Positions 1-6,183 of a stretch of 8,207 nucleotides of DNA are shown piece by piece. Made by a program: the position numbers and the translations under genes. Each line of letters opens with the position of its first letter. Position 1 is the stretch's first letter. Source of the DNA: Nitrospirota bacterium (GTDB lineage: Bacteria > Nitrospirota > Nitrospiria > Nitrospirales > UBA8639); the NCBI GenBank assembly GCA_029881175.1, contig JAOUNC010000109.1, positions 1 through 8,207 on the forward strand, given 5' to 3'. The notes below the pieces were generated by a model. The model did no database searches. It worked only from the letters and a program-made list of their open reading frames with translations, and was not told where the DNA came from.

Positions 1-1
1 C

Positions 2-850
2 TCAAACGCACGAGCCTTTGCTGTTATGGCCAATAAACCACAGGTTCGGCAATTGTTGGCTCAGAAAGGCATTCTCATTCCAACAGATACCCATTTTCTA
101 CCCGGGCAACATGATACAACGACCGATGAAGTTGAGCTCTTCGATTTGGAAGAGGTTCCTGCCACTCATCGAAAAGATTTGCTCAGGCTTCAACAAGATC
201 TCCATAAGGCTGGTGAAAAAAATAGTCGGGAACGGTTAGCCCGGTTTCCAGACGAGTCCGTCACTCAGTTGGTTGAAAATGCGTTAGCACAGACCAAACG
301 TCGAAGTGTGGATTGGTCGCAAGTTCGACCAGAATGGGGACTGTCCCGGCATTCTGCGTTCATCATCGGGCGGCGTCTCTTAACACAAGGGATTAATCTT
401 GAAGGCCGGACGTTTTTACATTCCTATGATTATTTACAAGACCCCAGTGGGAAATACCTGGAAATCATCATGACCGCCCCGATGATTGTGGGAAATTGGA
501 TTAACATGGAACATTATTTCTCCACCGTTGCCCCCTTGGTCTATGGAAGCGGCAGCAAGGTGTATCATAATGTCGTCGGTCGCCTAGGCGTCATGTACGG
601 GTCACAGAGCGATTTGTGTGTTGGGCTCCCAGTACAAACGGTCTTCGATGGAGAGAAGCCTTACCATGAACCGATGCGTTTATTCGTCACGATTGAGGCT
701 CCGTTAGAAAGGATCACCGCCATCATTTCGCGGCATGATATCTTGAAACGATTGACGGGCAATCAATGGATCAATCTTGTCGCATTAGATCCCGTCACCA
801 TGGGATTTTTCCTATTTCAACCGCCAGATGAATGGCGACCTATTTATTAA
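2..850 (+). CDS. dabA: DabA, inorganic carbon transporter subunit (DUF2309), C-terminal part
   Basis: Partial gene. The frame is open to the left edge, and the residues before the first in-window ATG (position 26) already match the family (NARAFAVMANKPQVRQLL), so that ATG is internal and the true start lies outside. DabA is the large cytoplasmic subunit that, with the membrane protein DabB, takes up CO2/bicarbonate energised by a cation gradient. It resembles a beta-carbonic anhydrase with a zinc site. Family-typical blocks seen in order are HDTTTDEVELFD, VDWSQVRPEWGLSRHSAF, GRTFLHSYDY, TAPMIVGNWINMEHYFSTV and GSGSKVYHNVVGRLGVM, then SQSDLCVGLPVQTV. About 282 residues are present, roughly the last third or quarter of a usual DabA. 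The zinc-ligand cysteine region (the HGAYACGACGG-like block) should lie just upstream, so catalytic integrity cannot be judged. The gene is followed 30 bases later by a P-II-like gene, and dabB is expected upstream, outside the window. The family call is firm; transport activity is inferred. Confidence 0.92.
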   Translation, partial: SNARAFAVMANKPQVRQLLAQKGILIPTDTHFLPGQHDTTTDEVELFDLEEVPATHRKDLLRLQQDLHKAGEKNSRERLARFPDESVTQLVENALAQTKRRSVDWSQVRPEWGLSRHSAFIIGRRLLTQGINLEGRTFLHSYDYLQDPSGKYLEIIMTAPMIVGNWINMEHYFSTVAPLVYGSGSKVYHNVVGRLGVMYGSQSDLCVGLPVQTVFDGEKPYHEPMRLFVTIEAPLERITAIISRHDILKRLTGNQWINLVALDPVTMGFFLFQPPDEWRPIY

Positions 851-862
851 TACTTCTTGTTT

Positions 863-869
863 GAGGGGG
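863..869 (+). promoter_or_regulatory. Ribosome binding site of the P-II-like gene
   Basis: A GAGGGGG purine run lies 11 bases before the ATG at 881. There are three in-frame ATGs close together (881, 890 and 905). The run fits the first best, at the long end of normal spacing; the other two would be about 20 and 35 bases away. Confidence 0.6.
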
Positions 870-880
870 ATTGAAACATC

Positions 881-1216
881 ATGAGTATCATGCAGCTTTA
901 CCCAATGAAAGAAATAAAAGTCATTATCGAAGGCGAACATCTTCACTTCGTCACCGATGTGCTCGATCGAATCAAAGCCAGCGGCTATACCATTTTCAGT
1001 AACATCTCAGGCAAAGGACATGGTGGATTTCATGAAGGACATTTAATGTTCAATGACACGAGCAGCCTACAGATGGTTCTGACTGTGGTTCCTGAAGAGA
1101 AACTTGATCCCATTCTTTCTAGTCTGAAGCCGTTCTTAGAACGTCATTCAGGGAGTCTGTTTGTGTTAGATGCCTGTGTCCTGAGAAAAGATCACTTTGA
1201 TTCTATAAAATCTTAA
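881..1216 (+). CDS. P-II-like signalling protein linked to DabA
   Basis: A protein of 111 residues, close to the usual P-II length. The N-terminal strand KEIKVIIEGEHLHFVTDVLD and the pattern beta-alpha-beta, loop, beta-alpha-beta fit the trimeric P-II fold. The T-loop region is short and glycine/histidine-rich (GKGHGGFHEGH, about residues 44-54). It has no clear equivalent of the uridylylated tyrosine of GlnB/GlnK, and the canonical B-loop motif (TGRIGDGKIF type) is replaced by residues around HSGSLFVLD (89-97). This suggests a divergent P-II-like protein and not a classical nitrogen regulator. Relatives lie beside carbon-uptake or carboxysome genes in autotrophs, and one carboxysome-associated P-II-like protein is reported to respond to bicarbonate and adenine nucleotides. 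Placement 30 bases after dabA suggests co-transcription and control of the DabAB transporter, by inference. The start at 881 is chosen from the ribosome binding site; 905 (MKEIKVII) is the main alternative. Confidence 0.8.
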   Translation: MSIMQLYPMKEIKVIIEGEHLHFVTDVLDRIKASGYTIFSNISGKGHGGFHEGHLMFNDTSSLQMVLTVVPEEKLDPILSSLKPFLERHSGSLFVLDACVLRKDHFDSIKS

Positions 1217-1386
1217 GGAGTCATATCTGCAAAGAGGCCTGTAGCCGGGTTTAATCCATTCGATATCTCCAGTTGATGCCCTATTGAAATTTTGCCTGTG
1301 CGGCGTAGGTCCCATCATTGGCAGTACGCGTGATCCTTCATTGAGATAACTGCTCAGGTGAAATCTTCAAAGTCTTCCTAAGTATT

Positions 1387-1404
1387 GGTAGCCACCAGCC
1401 TACC
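1387..1404 (+). terminator. Weak hairpin after the dabA/P-II operon, separated from its T-rich tail by the insertion sequence
   Basis: GGTAG (1387-1391) can pair with CTACC (1400-1404) across an 8-base loop. On its own this is a weak hairpin with no T run after it, because the insertion sequence starts at 1406. If the element and one copy of the flanking repeat are removed, the hairpin is followed directly by TAAACTTTTAATTT, which is closer to an intrinsic terminator. The rest of 1217-1386 shows no gene. The 5-bp stem keeps confidence low. Confidence 0.25.
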
Positions 1405-1405
1405 T
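1402..1405. repeat. Target-site duplication, left copy (ACCT)
   Basis: ACCT abuts the left inverted repeat and recurs at 3124-3127 abutting the right one. The shared word is in fact TACCTA (1401-1406 and 3123-3128), overlapping the outermost base of each inverted repeat. The duplication could therefore be counted as 4 or 6 bases, depending on where the element is taken to end. Confidence 0.65.
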
Positions 1406-1420
1406 AGGGTTTGCTGAAAA
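1406..1420 (+). repeat. Left terminal inverted repeat of the insertion sequence
   Basis: AGGGTTTGCTGAAAA is the exact reverse complement of 3109-3123. The match stops at 1421, so the perfect part is 15 bp. The transposase stop codon lies only 20 bases inside this end. Confidence 0.92.
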
Positions 1421-1440
1421 AGTCCCGTTTCCTGATCCGC

Positions 1441-3006
1441 TCAGACTTCCACGAGGAGCGGTGCACGCCCTCCCGCTCGGACTTTGACACGGTCCTCACG
1501 AAGGTCACAGAACATTGTCGGTATTCCGAGCCTCCAGACTCTCAGGGTGGCGCTCTGCAGGCTCCACCAGCCGCGCCACCAAGAAACGAGCCACAAAAAA
1601 ACCGCTCGAGTGAGGAGCTGTTCCAAATTCATCACCAGAAACGACACGTGAATCATGGTTTCGGAAGTCTGCGCCAATTTGGCCATCAGACAGCCTAAAC
1701 CAAAGCGGCGTTTGCCTTGTCCGAACTTCCCTTCAATGGCCATCCGAGCGGTCGCATCAACCTGAGCTTGGTGTTGGGCCTGCTTCACCTGCTCGGCGGT
1801 GGCCGCGGTGTTCGTGCGCGGGCGGCCCAACGGAGGCCCTGAGAGGCGAATGCCTCGACTCGCGCAGTAGCGACGGTTCTCACGCGTGCGATAGATTTGA
1901 TCCACATGCACCGACGCCGGGTCATGCCCAAACCGTCGGCGATAGGCTTCAATCTGCCCGACCAAATCCACGGATTCGTTGTAGGCGTTCCAGCTGATCC
2001 GATCCACAAAACTCACTCCCTCGACCACACTGACTGAGATCTTCGCGCCAAACTCGACCGCGGTCCCGGCTTTGCCGCGCACAATGGGACGGACATGTGG
2101 TTGACTGAGGCTGACAAGGCGATCCGCGATGCGGTGACACCGATGCGTGTACATCCAGAGCTGTTGCCGATACAGTTCGTGAATCACCAACAGCTGACGA
2201 TAGCGATGGCGGGGCAACGCCACGAGTCGCCCCTCTTGAGCCATGCTGGCGATGGTGGCCAGATTGCGTCGAAGATACCGCAGCTGTTGCCCCAGGCCTC
2301 GTCGAAGTGCCCGCCTTCCTGGTCTTCTGGCTTTGGCGATGCGCAAGTACGCCTGTCGGGCCTTCTGCCGATAGGTGCGGGGCTTCTTGGTTGAACTCGT
2401 TCGAGCGGCATGCAGGGCATCGATGATCGCTTCGCTTTTCTCGCGGGCGTCATTCAAGAGCTTGAGGTCCGTGGGATACGTGATATCGGCCGGCACACAG
2501 GTGGCATCGACGAGGAGCTGGCCTTGTGGTGGCGGCTGGTTGTCCCCGTGCCCGTCCACTCGGTCAGGCTGGGGCGGCGCGTCGGTCGGGGGCGGCGTGT
2601 CGGCAATCAAACGGGCAATGGCCTCGTTGATTGTCCGTAAGCTCTCGTGGGTGAACCGTTTGCGAAAGGTGGTCAGCAAAGAATGGTGAAAGGGGGCCTC
2701 GGCTTGATACGCCGTGAACCCCAAGAAGTATTGCAGGTAGGGGTTTTCGGCAATCTGCTCCACCAGTTCACGATCCGTGACGCCCAAGCGTTCTTTGAGG
2801 ATGAGCGCCCCCAGCGCGAGGCGGGACGCCTTCGCGGGCGAGCCCAGGTCTTCTTGGGAAAACTGTTGCGCGTAGGCCGTCTCCACGACTGCCCAGGGAA
2901 TCTGTTTGGCCAGAATCACCCACCGGTTGTCACTCCGGAGTTGGCCCCCAAAGGGCAGCACAAAATCTTCAAAGGCCAATTGATTGACATGAGGTTTGCG
3001 ATACAT
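1441..3006 (-). CDS. DDE transposase, IS5/IS1182-like (DUF772 N-terminal region)
   Basis: A transposase of 521 residues that cuts and joins the ends of its own element. The N-terminal region holds the DUF772-type block (LALGALILKERLGVTDRELV, then ENPYLQYFLGF, roughly residues 60-100). The catalytic triad is readable: D167 in LLVDATCVPADI, D369 in VHVDQIYRTRENRRYC, and E425 in AIEGKFGQGKRRFGL. Between the first two acids is a long arginine-rich helical insert (about residues 200-260), as in the larger members of these families. The ATG at 3006 (MYRKPHVNQLAFEDF) is chosen because AGGAGA lies 4 bases upstream; the same frame runs open to 3081, but that stretch lacks family character. No frameshift or missing catalytic residue is visible, so the enzyme is probably functional. 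I recognise this kind of protein as commonly annotated IS5 family transposase; the finer subgroup is unsure. Confidence 0.92.
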   Translation of the reverse strand: MYRKPHVNQLAFEDFVLPFGGQLRSDNRWVILAKQIPWAVVETAYAQQFSQEDLGSPAKASRLALGALILKERLGVTDRELVEQIAENPYLQYFLGFTAYQAEAPFHHSLLTTFRKRFTHESLRTINEAIARLIADTPPPTDAPPQPDRVDGHGDNQPPPQGQLLVDATCVPADITYPTDLKLLNDAREKSEAIIDALHAARTSSTKKPRTYRQKARQAYLRIAKARRPGRRALRRGLGQQLRYLRRNLATIASMAQEGRLVALPRHRYRQLLVIHELYRQQLWMYTHRCHRIADRLVSLSQPHVRPIVRGKAGTAVEFGAKISVSVVEGVSFVDRISWNAYNESVDLVGQIEAYRRRFGHDPASVHVDQIYRTRENRRYCASRGIRLSGPPLGRPRTNTAATAEQVKQAQHQAQVDATARMAIEGKFGQGKRRFGLGCLMAKLAQTSETMIHVSFLVMNLEQLLTRAVFLWLVSWWRGWWSLQSATLRVWRLGIPTMFCDLREDRVKVRAGGRAPLLVEV

Positions 3007-3010
3007 GGGA

Positions 3011-3016
3011 TCTCCT
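3011..3016 (-). promoter_or_regulatory. Ribosome binding site of the transposase
   Basis: On the minus strand AGGAGA lies 4 bases before the ATG at 3006 (CCAGGAGATCCC-ATG). It decides the start in favour of 3006 over the frame-open extension to 3081. Confidence 0.7.
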
Positions 3017-3066
3017 GGTGCAAGCTTTTGAGAGGGGGACGGTGAGAACTGTGCACGTCGCCCCTG

Positions 3067-3096
3067 GTTGTACAAACACAAGCCCCATCAAATCAA
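3067..3096 (-). promoter_or_regulatory. Candidate transposase promoter
   Basis: On the minus strand TTGATT (3096-3091) and TACAAC (3072-3067) are separated by 18 bases, each matching four of six consensus positions. It sits just inside the right end of the element, upstream of the transposase, where a promoter is expected. The match is weak. Confidence 0.25.
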
Positions 3097-3108
3097 CTCG
3101 TTAAGCTG

Positions 3109-3123
3109 TTTTCAGCAAACCCT
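3109..3123 (-). repeat. Right terminal inverted repeat of the insertion sequence
   Basis: TTTTCAGCAAACCCT on the plus strand is the exact reverse complement of the left repeat at 1406-1420. Confidence 0.92.
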
Positions 3124-3127
3124 ACCT
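3124..3127. repeat. Target-site duplication, right copy (ACCT)
   Basis: ACCT immediately outside the right inverted repeat matches 1402-1405. The extended match is TACCTA, as described for the left copy. Confidence 0.65.
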
Positions 3128-3446
3128 AAACTTTTAATTTGATCCCTGTCTTGTTCGTATTTTCAATTTCCTTCATGCTCGTCCCTAATGACAGGTATTC
3201 TTTAGTGTTGCGTAGGAAGTAATAATGGGTATTCTGCCATTGCCAGGTTGATGTTCACCAATGTTCGTCGTGGATCGTTTAACCTAGAAACGTCAATTGG
3301 GCGCGAAAAAGCTGTGCAAGCTATTTATGTGCAGAGGAAATTTTTACAACTCCTGGTCACCTTATGGGTGATAAGAGATTGTAAAAAATTTCTAGGTGCG
3401 TGAAGAGGTTGTATAGACTGTCGTGATCCAACTGCTGGTTTTAGGT
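3128..3446. other. Intergenic region between the insertion sequence and the alpha-E gene
   Basis: About 320 bases without a convincing gene. It begins with T-rich sequence (AACTTTTAATTT) that may be the displaced tail of a terminator from before the insertion. Near its right end it holds a long AT-rich inverted repeat (3338-3391). A 50-codon open frame at 3251-3403 runs through that inverted repeat and resembles nothing I know. No tRNA-like structure was seen. Confidence 0.6.
3338..3391. repeat. Long AT-rich inverted repeat, possible terminator of the alpha-E operon
   Basis: AAATTTTTACAA (3338-3349) pairs with TTGTAAAAAATTT (3379-3391) with one extra A. CTC (3350-3352) can pair with GAG (3375-3377), and TCACC (3357-3361) with GGTGA (3367-3371) around the loop TTATG. 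The result is a stem of about 54 bases with small internal loops. It begins 55 bases beyond the alpha-E stop codon, the right place to end minus-strand transcription and, being symmetric, also to stop rightward transcription. It lacks the GC-rich stem plus T-run of a classic intrinsic terminator, so a protein-binding site or a small mobile-repeat remnant are alternatives. Confidence 0.5.
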
Positions 3447-4439
3447 TTAAGCGGTTTGAGATTGCGTGGAGGATTGAGACGAGGTTGAATAACCTGACGT
3501 TCGGAAAAACGCGAGGGCTACCATGTTTGAGATTTGGTCGAATTGTTCCAGCACCTGCGCGAGGAATGCGGATAAACCCGTCGAATAGACTTCTTCTAAG
3601 CTGCCGAATTCCAAGTCGGCGGCTAACGCGCCAGCCAATCTAATGGCCTGTCGGGTTTCTGATCGTCGGGCGTTGCCGGCGAGCAGTTCCACTAATTCAC
3701 TGGTTTGGGTTGTCGTATAGCGGACGGAGCGAGGAAATTTATTGTGGAAGAGCAGAAACCGTACGATTTTTTTTGGCACTAACTGTGCCGAGTAAAACTT
3801 TCGATAGGCTTCGAAGGCACTTGCCGATTTTAAGGCGGCGAGGCATTGATGATATTCAGAAATTCTCCTGGGCTCGGTTGTGGGATCACTCAGGACGGGG
3901 ATATCGAGCAGGCGCGCGGTTCGACTGCCACGTTCGATATTCTTTCCCAAACGATAAAAATGCCAGCCTTCATCTCGGACCATGGTGCTGCCCATGACGC
4001 CATCCAAGGTATAACAGGTATTTCGGACATGTCTGAGTAAATCATGGGTGTCCGCCCACAAATCCTCTTCTGTTTTGCCTTTTAAGCTAAAATAAAAGTC
4101 GTTCATGAAATGCCAGACTTCGCTGGATAATTGATCTTGGATGCCGCGGGCATTATTTCGAGCCGAGGCAATAAGATTCGTGAGCGAGTCGGGGTTGTCA
4201 CGGCAGAGTGTGACAAATTCCACCACCGGCTTGGTTTGTACATCTCCAAAGAGAGCCTGATAGCCCTCTAATTCTCCGGTGTCTTCCAGGTATCTAGTCC
4301 AAATATTGGATTGGTCCTCTGGCGTCGCAATCTCCGTGAGTAAATGATAATGCACATTCACGAAACGAGCGGTATATTCGGCGCGTTCCACATACCGTCC
4401 AATCCAGAAAAATGATTCTGCTGTACGACTTAACATCAT
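3447..4439 (-). CDS. Alpha-E domain protein (DUF403)
   Basis: A 330-residue, almost wholly helical protein of the alpha-E family. The start MMLSRTAESFFWIGRYVERA is characteristic. The motif WIGRYVERAEYTARF (about residues 12-26) returns in related form as YRLGKNIERGSRTARLL (162-178), indicating an internal duplication of a helical unit. Another conserved stretch is ARGIQDQLSSEVWHFMNDFY (97-116). The family has no known catalytic activity; comparative genomics pairs it with circularly permuted ATP-grasp and transglutaminase-like proteins in a predicted peptide-synthesis and modification system. The ATG follows the stop codon of the upstream ATP-grasp gene with no base between (TAA then ATGATG), so translation is probably coupled; the second ATG (4436) could equally be used. 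The C-terminus is a Ser/Thr/Gln-rich tail (about 314-330). A soluble cytoplasmic protein is expected: no signal peptide or membrane segment is seen. Confidence 0.93.
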   Translation of the reverse strand: MMLSRTAESFFWIGRYVERAEYTARFVNVHYHLLTEIATPEDQSNIWTRYLEDTGELEGYQALFGDVQTKPVVEFVTLCRDNPDSLTNLIASARNNARGIQDQLSSEVWHFMNDFYFSLKGKTEEDLWADTHDLLRHVRNTCYTLDGVMGSTMVRDEGWHFYRLGKNIERGSRTARLLDIPVLSDPTTEPRRISEYHQCLAALKSASAFEAYRKFYSAQLVPKKIVRFLLFHNKFPRSVRYTTTQTSELVELLAGNARRSETRQAIRLAGALAADLEFGSLEEVYSTGLSAFLAQVLEQFDQISNMVALAFFRTSGYSTSSQSSTQSQTA

Positions 4440-5897
4440 TTATTCATCACCATAGAGTACCCAGGTGTCTTTGCTTCCTCCACCCTGGGATGAATTGACC
4501 ACGAGCGAGCCTTCCTTGAGCGCCACACGGGTGAGACCACCCAGTGATAGCGTAATATCTTCCCCCCACAGGACAAACGGCCGAAGGTCGACATGCCGCC
4601 CAACCAAGCGAAGGAGTTCTTCCCCGTCCACGATGCAGGGATGGTGCGATAAGGTCACGACAGGCTGGGCGATATAGCTTCGGGGATTCGCCAGGATTTT
4701 TGTTCGGAATTCATCCTGTTCTTTTTTCGTTGAACTCGGCCCCATCAACATACCATATCCTCCAGATTCCGCCACGGCTTTGACGACTAATTCTCCGAGG
4801 TGCTCCAAGACATACTGGCGGTTTTTCGGGTCCCCGCACAGGTAAGTCGGCACATTTTGCAAAATCGGTTTCTCGCGTAAATAATAGTCGATCATTTTGG
4901 GCACAAAGGTATAGACAGCCTTATCATCAGCGATGCCATTCCCTATGCCATTAGCCAACGCCACATGACCGGCCCGATAGGCTCTCACCAGGCCGGGGAC
5001 GCCTAACACAGAATCTTTGCGGAAAATTTCCGGGTCGAGAAACGCATCATCCACACGGCGATAAATCACGTCGACCTGTTCCAGCCCTTGAGTCGTTTTC
5101 ATATAGACCTTGTCAGATTCTACGACCAGGTCACGGCCTTCTACCATTTGAATGCCCATTTGCAAGGACAAAAAGCTATGTTCAAAATAGGCGGAGTTAA
5201 ACACGCCTGGGGTCAGGAGCACGACGGTGGGATTTTCTTTGCCAAGAGGAGCCAGGCCTTTCAGATTTTCGAGTAATTGGGCGGGATATTGATCGACCGG
5301 CCTGACCCGCATGTCGGCAAACAGATTCGGAAATAACTGCTTCATCACCAGACGGTTTTCCAACACATAAGAAATGCCCGAAGGTGTCCGGAGATTGTCT
5401 TCGAGCACGAAATATTGGCCTTCATGATTCCGGACTAAATCGATGCCTGAGACATGGATGAATACGCCCTTTGGAGGGCAGAATCCCACCAAATCTTTTT
5501 GAAAATGTTCGGAGCTTTCAATGAGGTCACGGGGAACGACCTTATCCTTAAGAATCAGTTGATCGCCGTACAGGTCCACTAAAAACATATTTAAGGCCCG
5601 AACCCGTTGTTGAATGCCCTCTTCGATCATTCGCCATTCAGTGTTCGGAATGATTCGAGGCAGCAGGTCGAACGGGAAAATCTTTTCTGTTTGCTGAGGG
5701 TCGCCATAGACGGTAAATGTGATCCCTTGCCGTAAAAAAGCTTGATCGGCCTGCCTTCGCTTAAACTCCAAATCTTTTATGGGAAAGTGCTGCAACCGTT
5801 CCACCAGACGACGGTAATGCGCACGGGGGATTCCTTCCGATTCGAACATTTCATCGAATCCGGATTTCATTTGATAGCGGTCAAACAGCGATTTCAC
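4440..5897 (-). CDS. Circularly permuted ATP-grasp protein (DUF404/DUF407 type)
   Basis: A 485-residue protein with the full family layout. Conserved blocks in order are FDEMFESEGIPRAHYRRL (14-31), HVSGIDLVRN (148-157), LEDNLRTPSGISYVLENR (165-182), VDVIYRRVDDAFLDP (275-289), NGIGNGIADDKAVYTFVPK (316-334), VVKAVAESGGYGMLMGP (371-387), QPVVTLSHHP (411-420) and RHVDLRPFVLWGED (434-447). ATP-grasp enzymes join a carboxylate to an amine or thiol through an acyl-phosphate. In this circularly permuted group the substrate is not established and peptide-bond formation is predicted. The start is GTG at 5897, backed by AAGGA seven bases upstream (5905-5909); no in-frame ATG lies close upstream, and an internal ATG at residue 10 is the alternative. 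It is the first gene of a two-gene unit with alpha-E, directly divergent from the transglutaminase-like gene. All motifs look intact. Confidence 0.94.
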   Translation of the reverse strand: MKSLFDRYQMKSGFDEMFESEGIPRAHYRRLVERLQHFPIKDLEFKRRQADQAFLRQGITFTVYGDPQQTEKIFPFDLLPRIIPNTEWRMIEEGIQQRVRALNMFLVDLYGDQLILKDKVVPRDLIESSEHFQKDLVGFCPPKGVFIHVSGIDLVRNHEGQYFVLEDNLRTPSGISYVLENRLVMKQLFPNLFADMRVRPVDQYPAQLLENLKGLAPLGKENPTVVLLTPGVFNSAYFEHSFLSLQMGIQMVEGRDLVVESDKVYMKTTQGLEQVDVIYRRVDDAFLDPEIFRKDSVLGVPGLVRAYRAGHVALANGIGNGIADDKAVYTFVPKMIDYYLREKPILQNVPTYLCGDPKNRQYVLEHLGELVVKAVAESGGYGMLMGPSSTKKEQDEFRTKILANPRSYIAQPVVTLSHHPCIVDGEELLRLVGRHVDLRPFVLWGEDITLSLGGLTRVALKEGSLVVNSSQGGGSKDTWVLYGDE

Positions 5898-5904
5898 AAG
5901 CCCA

Positions 5905-5909
5905 TCCTT
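5905..5909 (-). promoter_or_regulatory. Ribosome binding site supporting a GTG start
   Basis: AAGGA on the minus strand lies 7 bases before GTG at 5897. A nearby ATG (5905) is in another frame and meets a stop at once (ATG GGC TTG TGA), which leaves GTG as the start of the ATP-grasp gene. Confidence 0.65.
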
Positions 5910-5962
5910 TTGATTAGTGACCGATTGTGAGTGGGAAAGATGTTCACTTGAAAAAGACGCAC

Positions 5963-5993
5963 ACTATAGCATAGTTGGCTGATGTTATGACAA
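5963..5993 (-). promoter_or_regulatory. Candidate promoter of the ATP-grasp/alpha-E operon
   Basis: On the minus strand the -35 TTGTCA (5993-5988) is followed after 19 bases by TATAGT (5968-5963), preceded by TGC to give an extended -10. The -10 matches five of six consensus positions, and the extension offsets the long spacer. Transcription would start near 5956, about 58 bases before the GTG. This is the best promoter match in the divergent region. Confidence 0.5.
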
Positions 5994-6079
5994 TCACGGC
6001 GGTAGAAGAATCGGCGAATCGCCAGATCTGGAGAAGCTTTCCCGTTTTGATCTCTCAAAGACATTCGTGCAATCAAAAT

Positions 6080-6109
6080 TAGTCAAATCAATTAAGGAAA
6101 TGCTATCGT
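6080..6109 (+). promoter_or_regulatory. Candidate promoter of the transglutaminase-like gene
   Basis: TAGTCA (6080-6085) and TATCGT (6104-6109), the latter preceded by TGC as an extended -10, are separated by 18 bases. It is weaker than the divergent promoter but closely resembles it (TGCTATCGT against TGCTATAGT, TAGTCA against TTGTCA). Transcription would start about 70 bases before the ATG at 6184. Confidence 0.33.
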
Positions 6110-6183
6110 CATGTCACCGGCCTTGTGAGATGAATCCTTTCTGAATTAACCTTTTTCCCTTATTTAAACGCGAGTACTCTTCT

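Larger units (their letters stand above)
1406..3123 (-). mobile_element. Complete insertion sequence, IS5/IS1182-like, about 1.72 kb
   Basis: The element is bounded by perfect 15-bp terminal inverted repeats, flanked by a direct ACCT repeat, and filled by a single intact transposase gene on the minus strand. It is visibly richer in G and C than the genes on either side, which fits a recent arrival from elsewhere. Perfect termini, flanking duplication and an undamaged reading frame together suggest a recent and possibly still mobile copy. It lies between the plus-strand dabA/P-II operon and the minus-strand ATP-grasp/alpha-E operon, which converge here, so no coding sequence is visibly interrupted. 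The transposase runs in the same direction as the alpha-E operon, so read-through into it is possible. The exact family is uncertain because IS5 and IS1182-like DDE enzymes are hard to separate by eye. Confidence 0.9.

Noticed and set aside
1216..1220. AGGAG directly after the P-II stop codon, like a ribosome binding site for a third operon gene.
   Set aside because: No ATG, GTG or TTG follows at useful spacing, and the downstream frames meet stops quickly. It could be a relic of a lost gene, but nothing supports that.
1278..1341. GCGTA/TACGC inverted repeat between the P-II gene and the insertion sequence.
   Set aside because: Five-base arms with a loop of about 17 bases and no T run; expected by chance in a stretch of this length.
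1411..1698. Plus-strand open frame across the left end of the insertion sequence, and several similar ones up to 3045.
   Set aside because: They lie opposite the transposase, have arginine- and proline-rich nonsense composition and no family resemblance; they are shadows of the GC-rich minus-strand gene.
3251..3403. A 50-codon plus-strand open frame starting MFTNVRRG, with AGG close upstream.
   Set aside because: It resembles no protein I know, its last third is the AT-rich inverted repeat, and the spacing of AGG to ATG (3 bases) is poor. Chance is the simpler explanation.
6013..6023. Short palindrome GGCGA-A-TCGCC in the divergent promoter region, a possible operator.
   Set aside because: Only 5-bp arms, a single copy and no overlap with either candidate promoter, so it is too weak to call.
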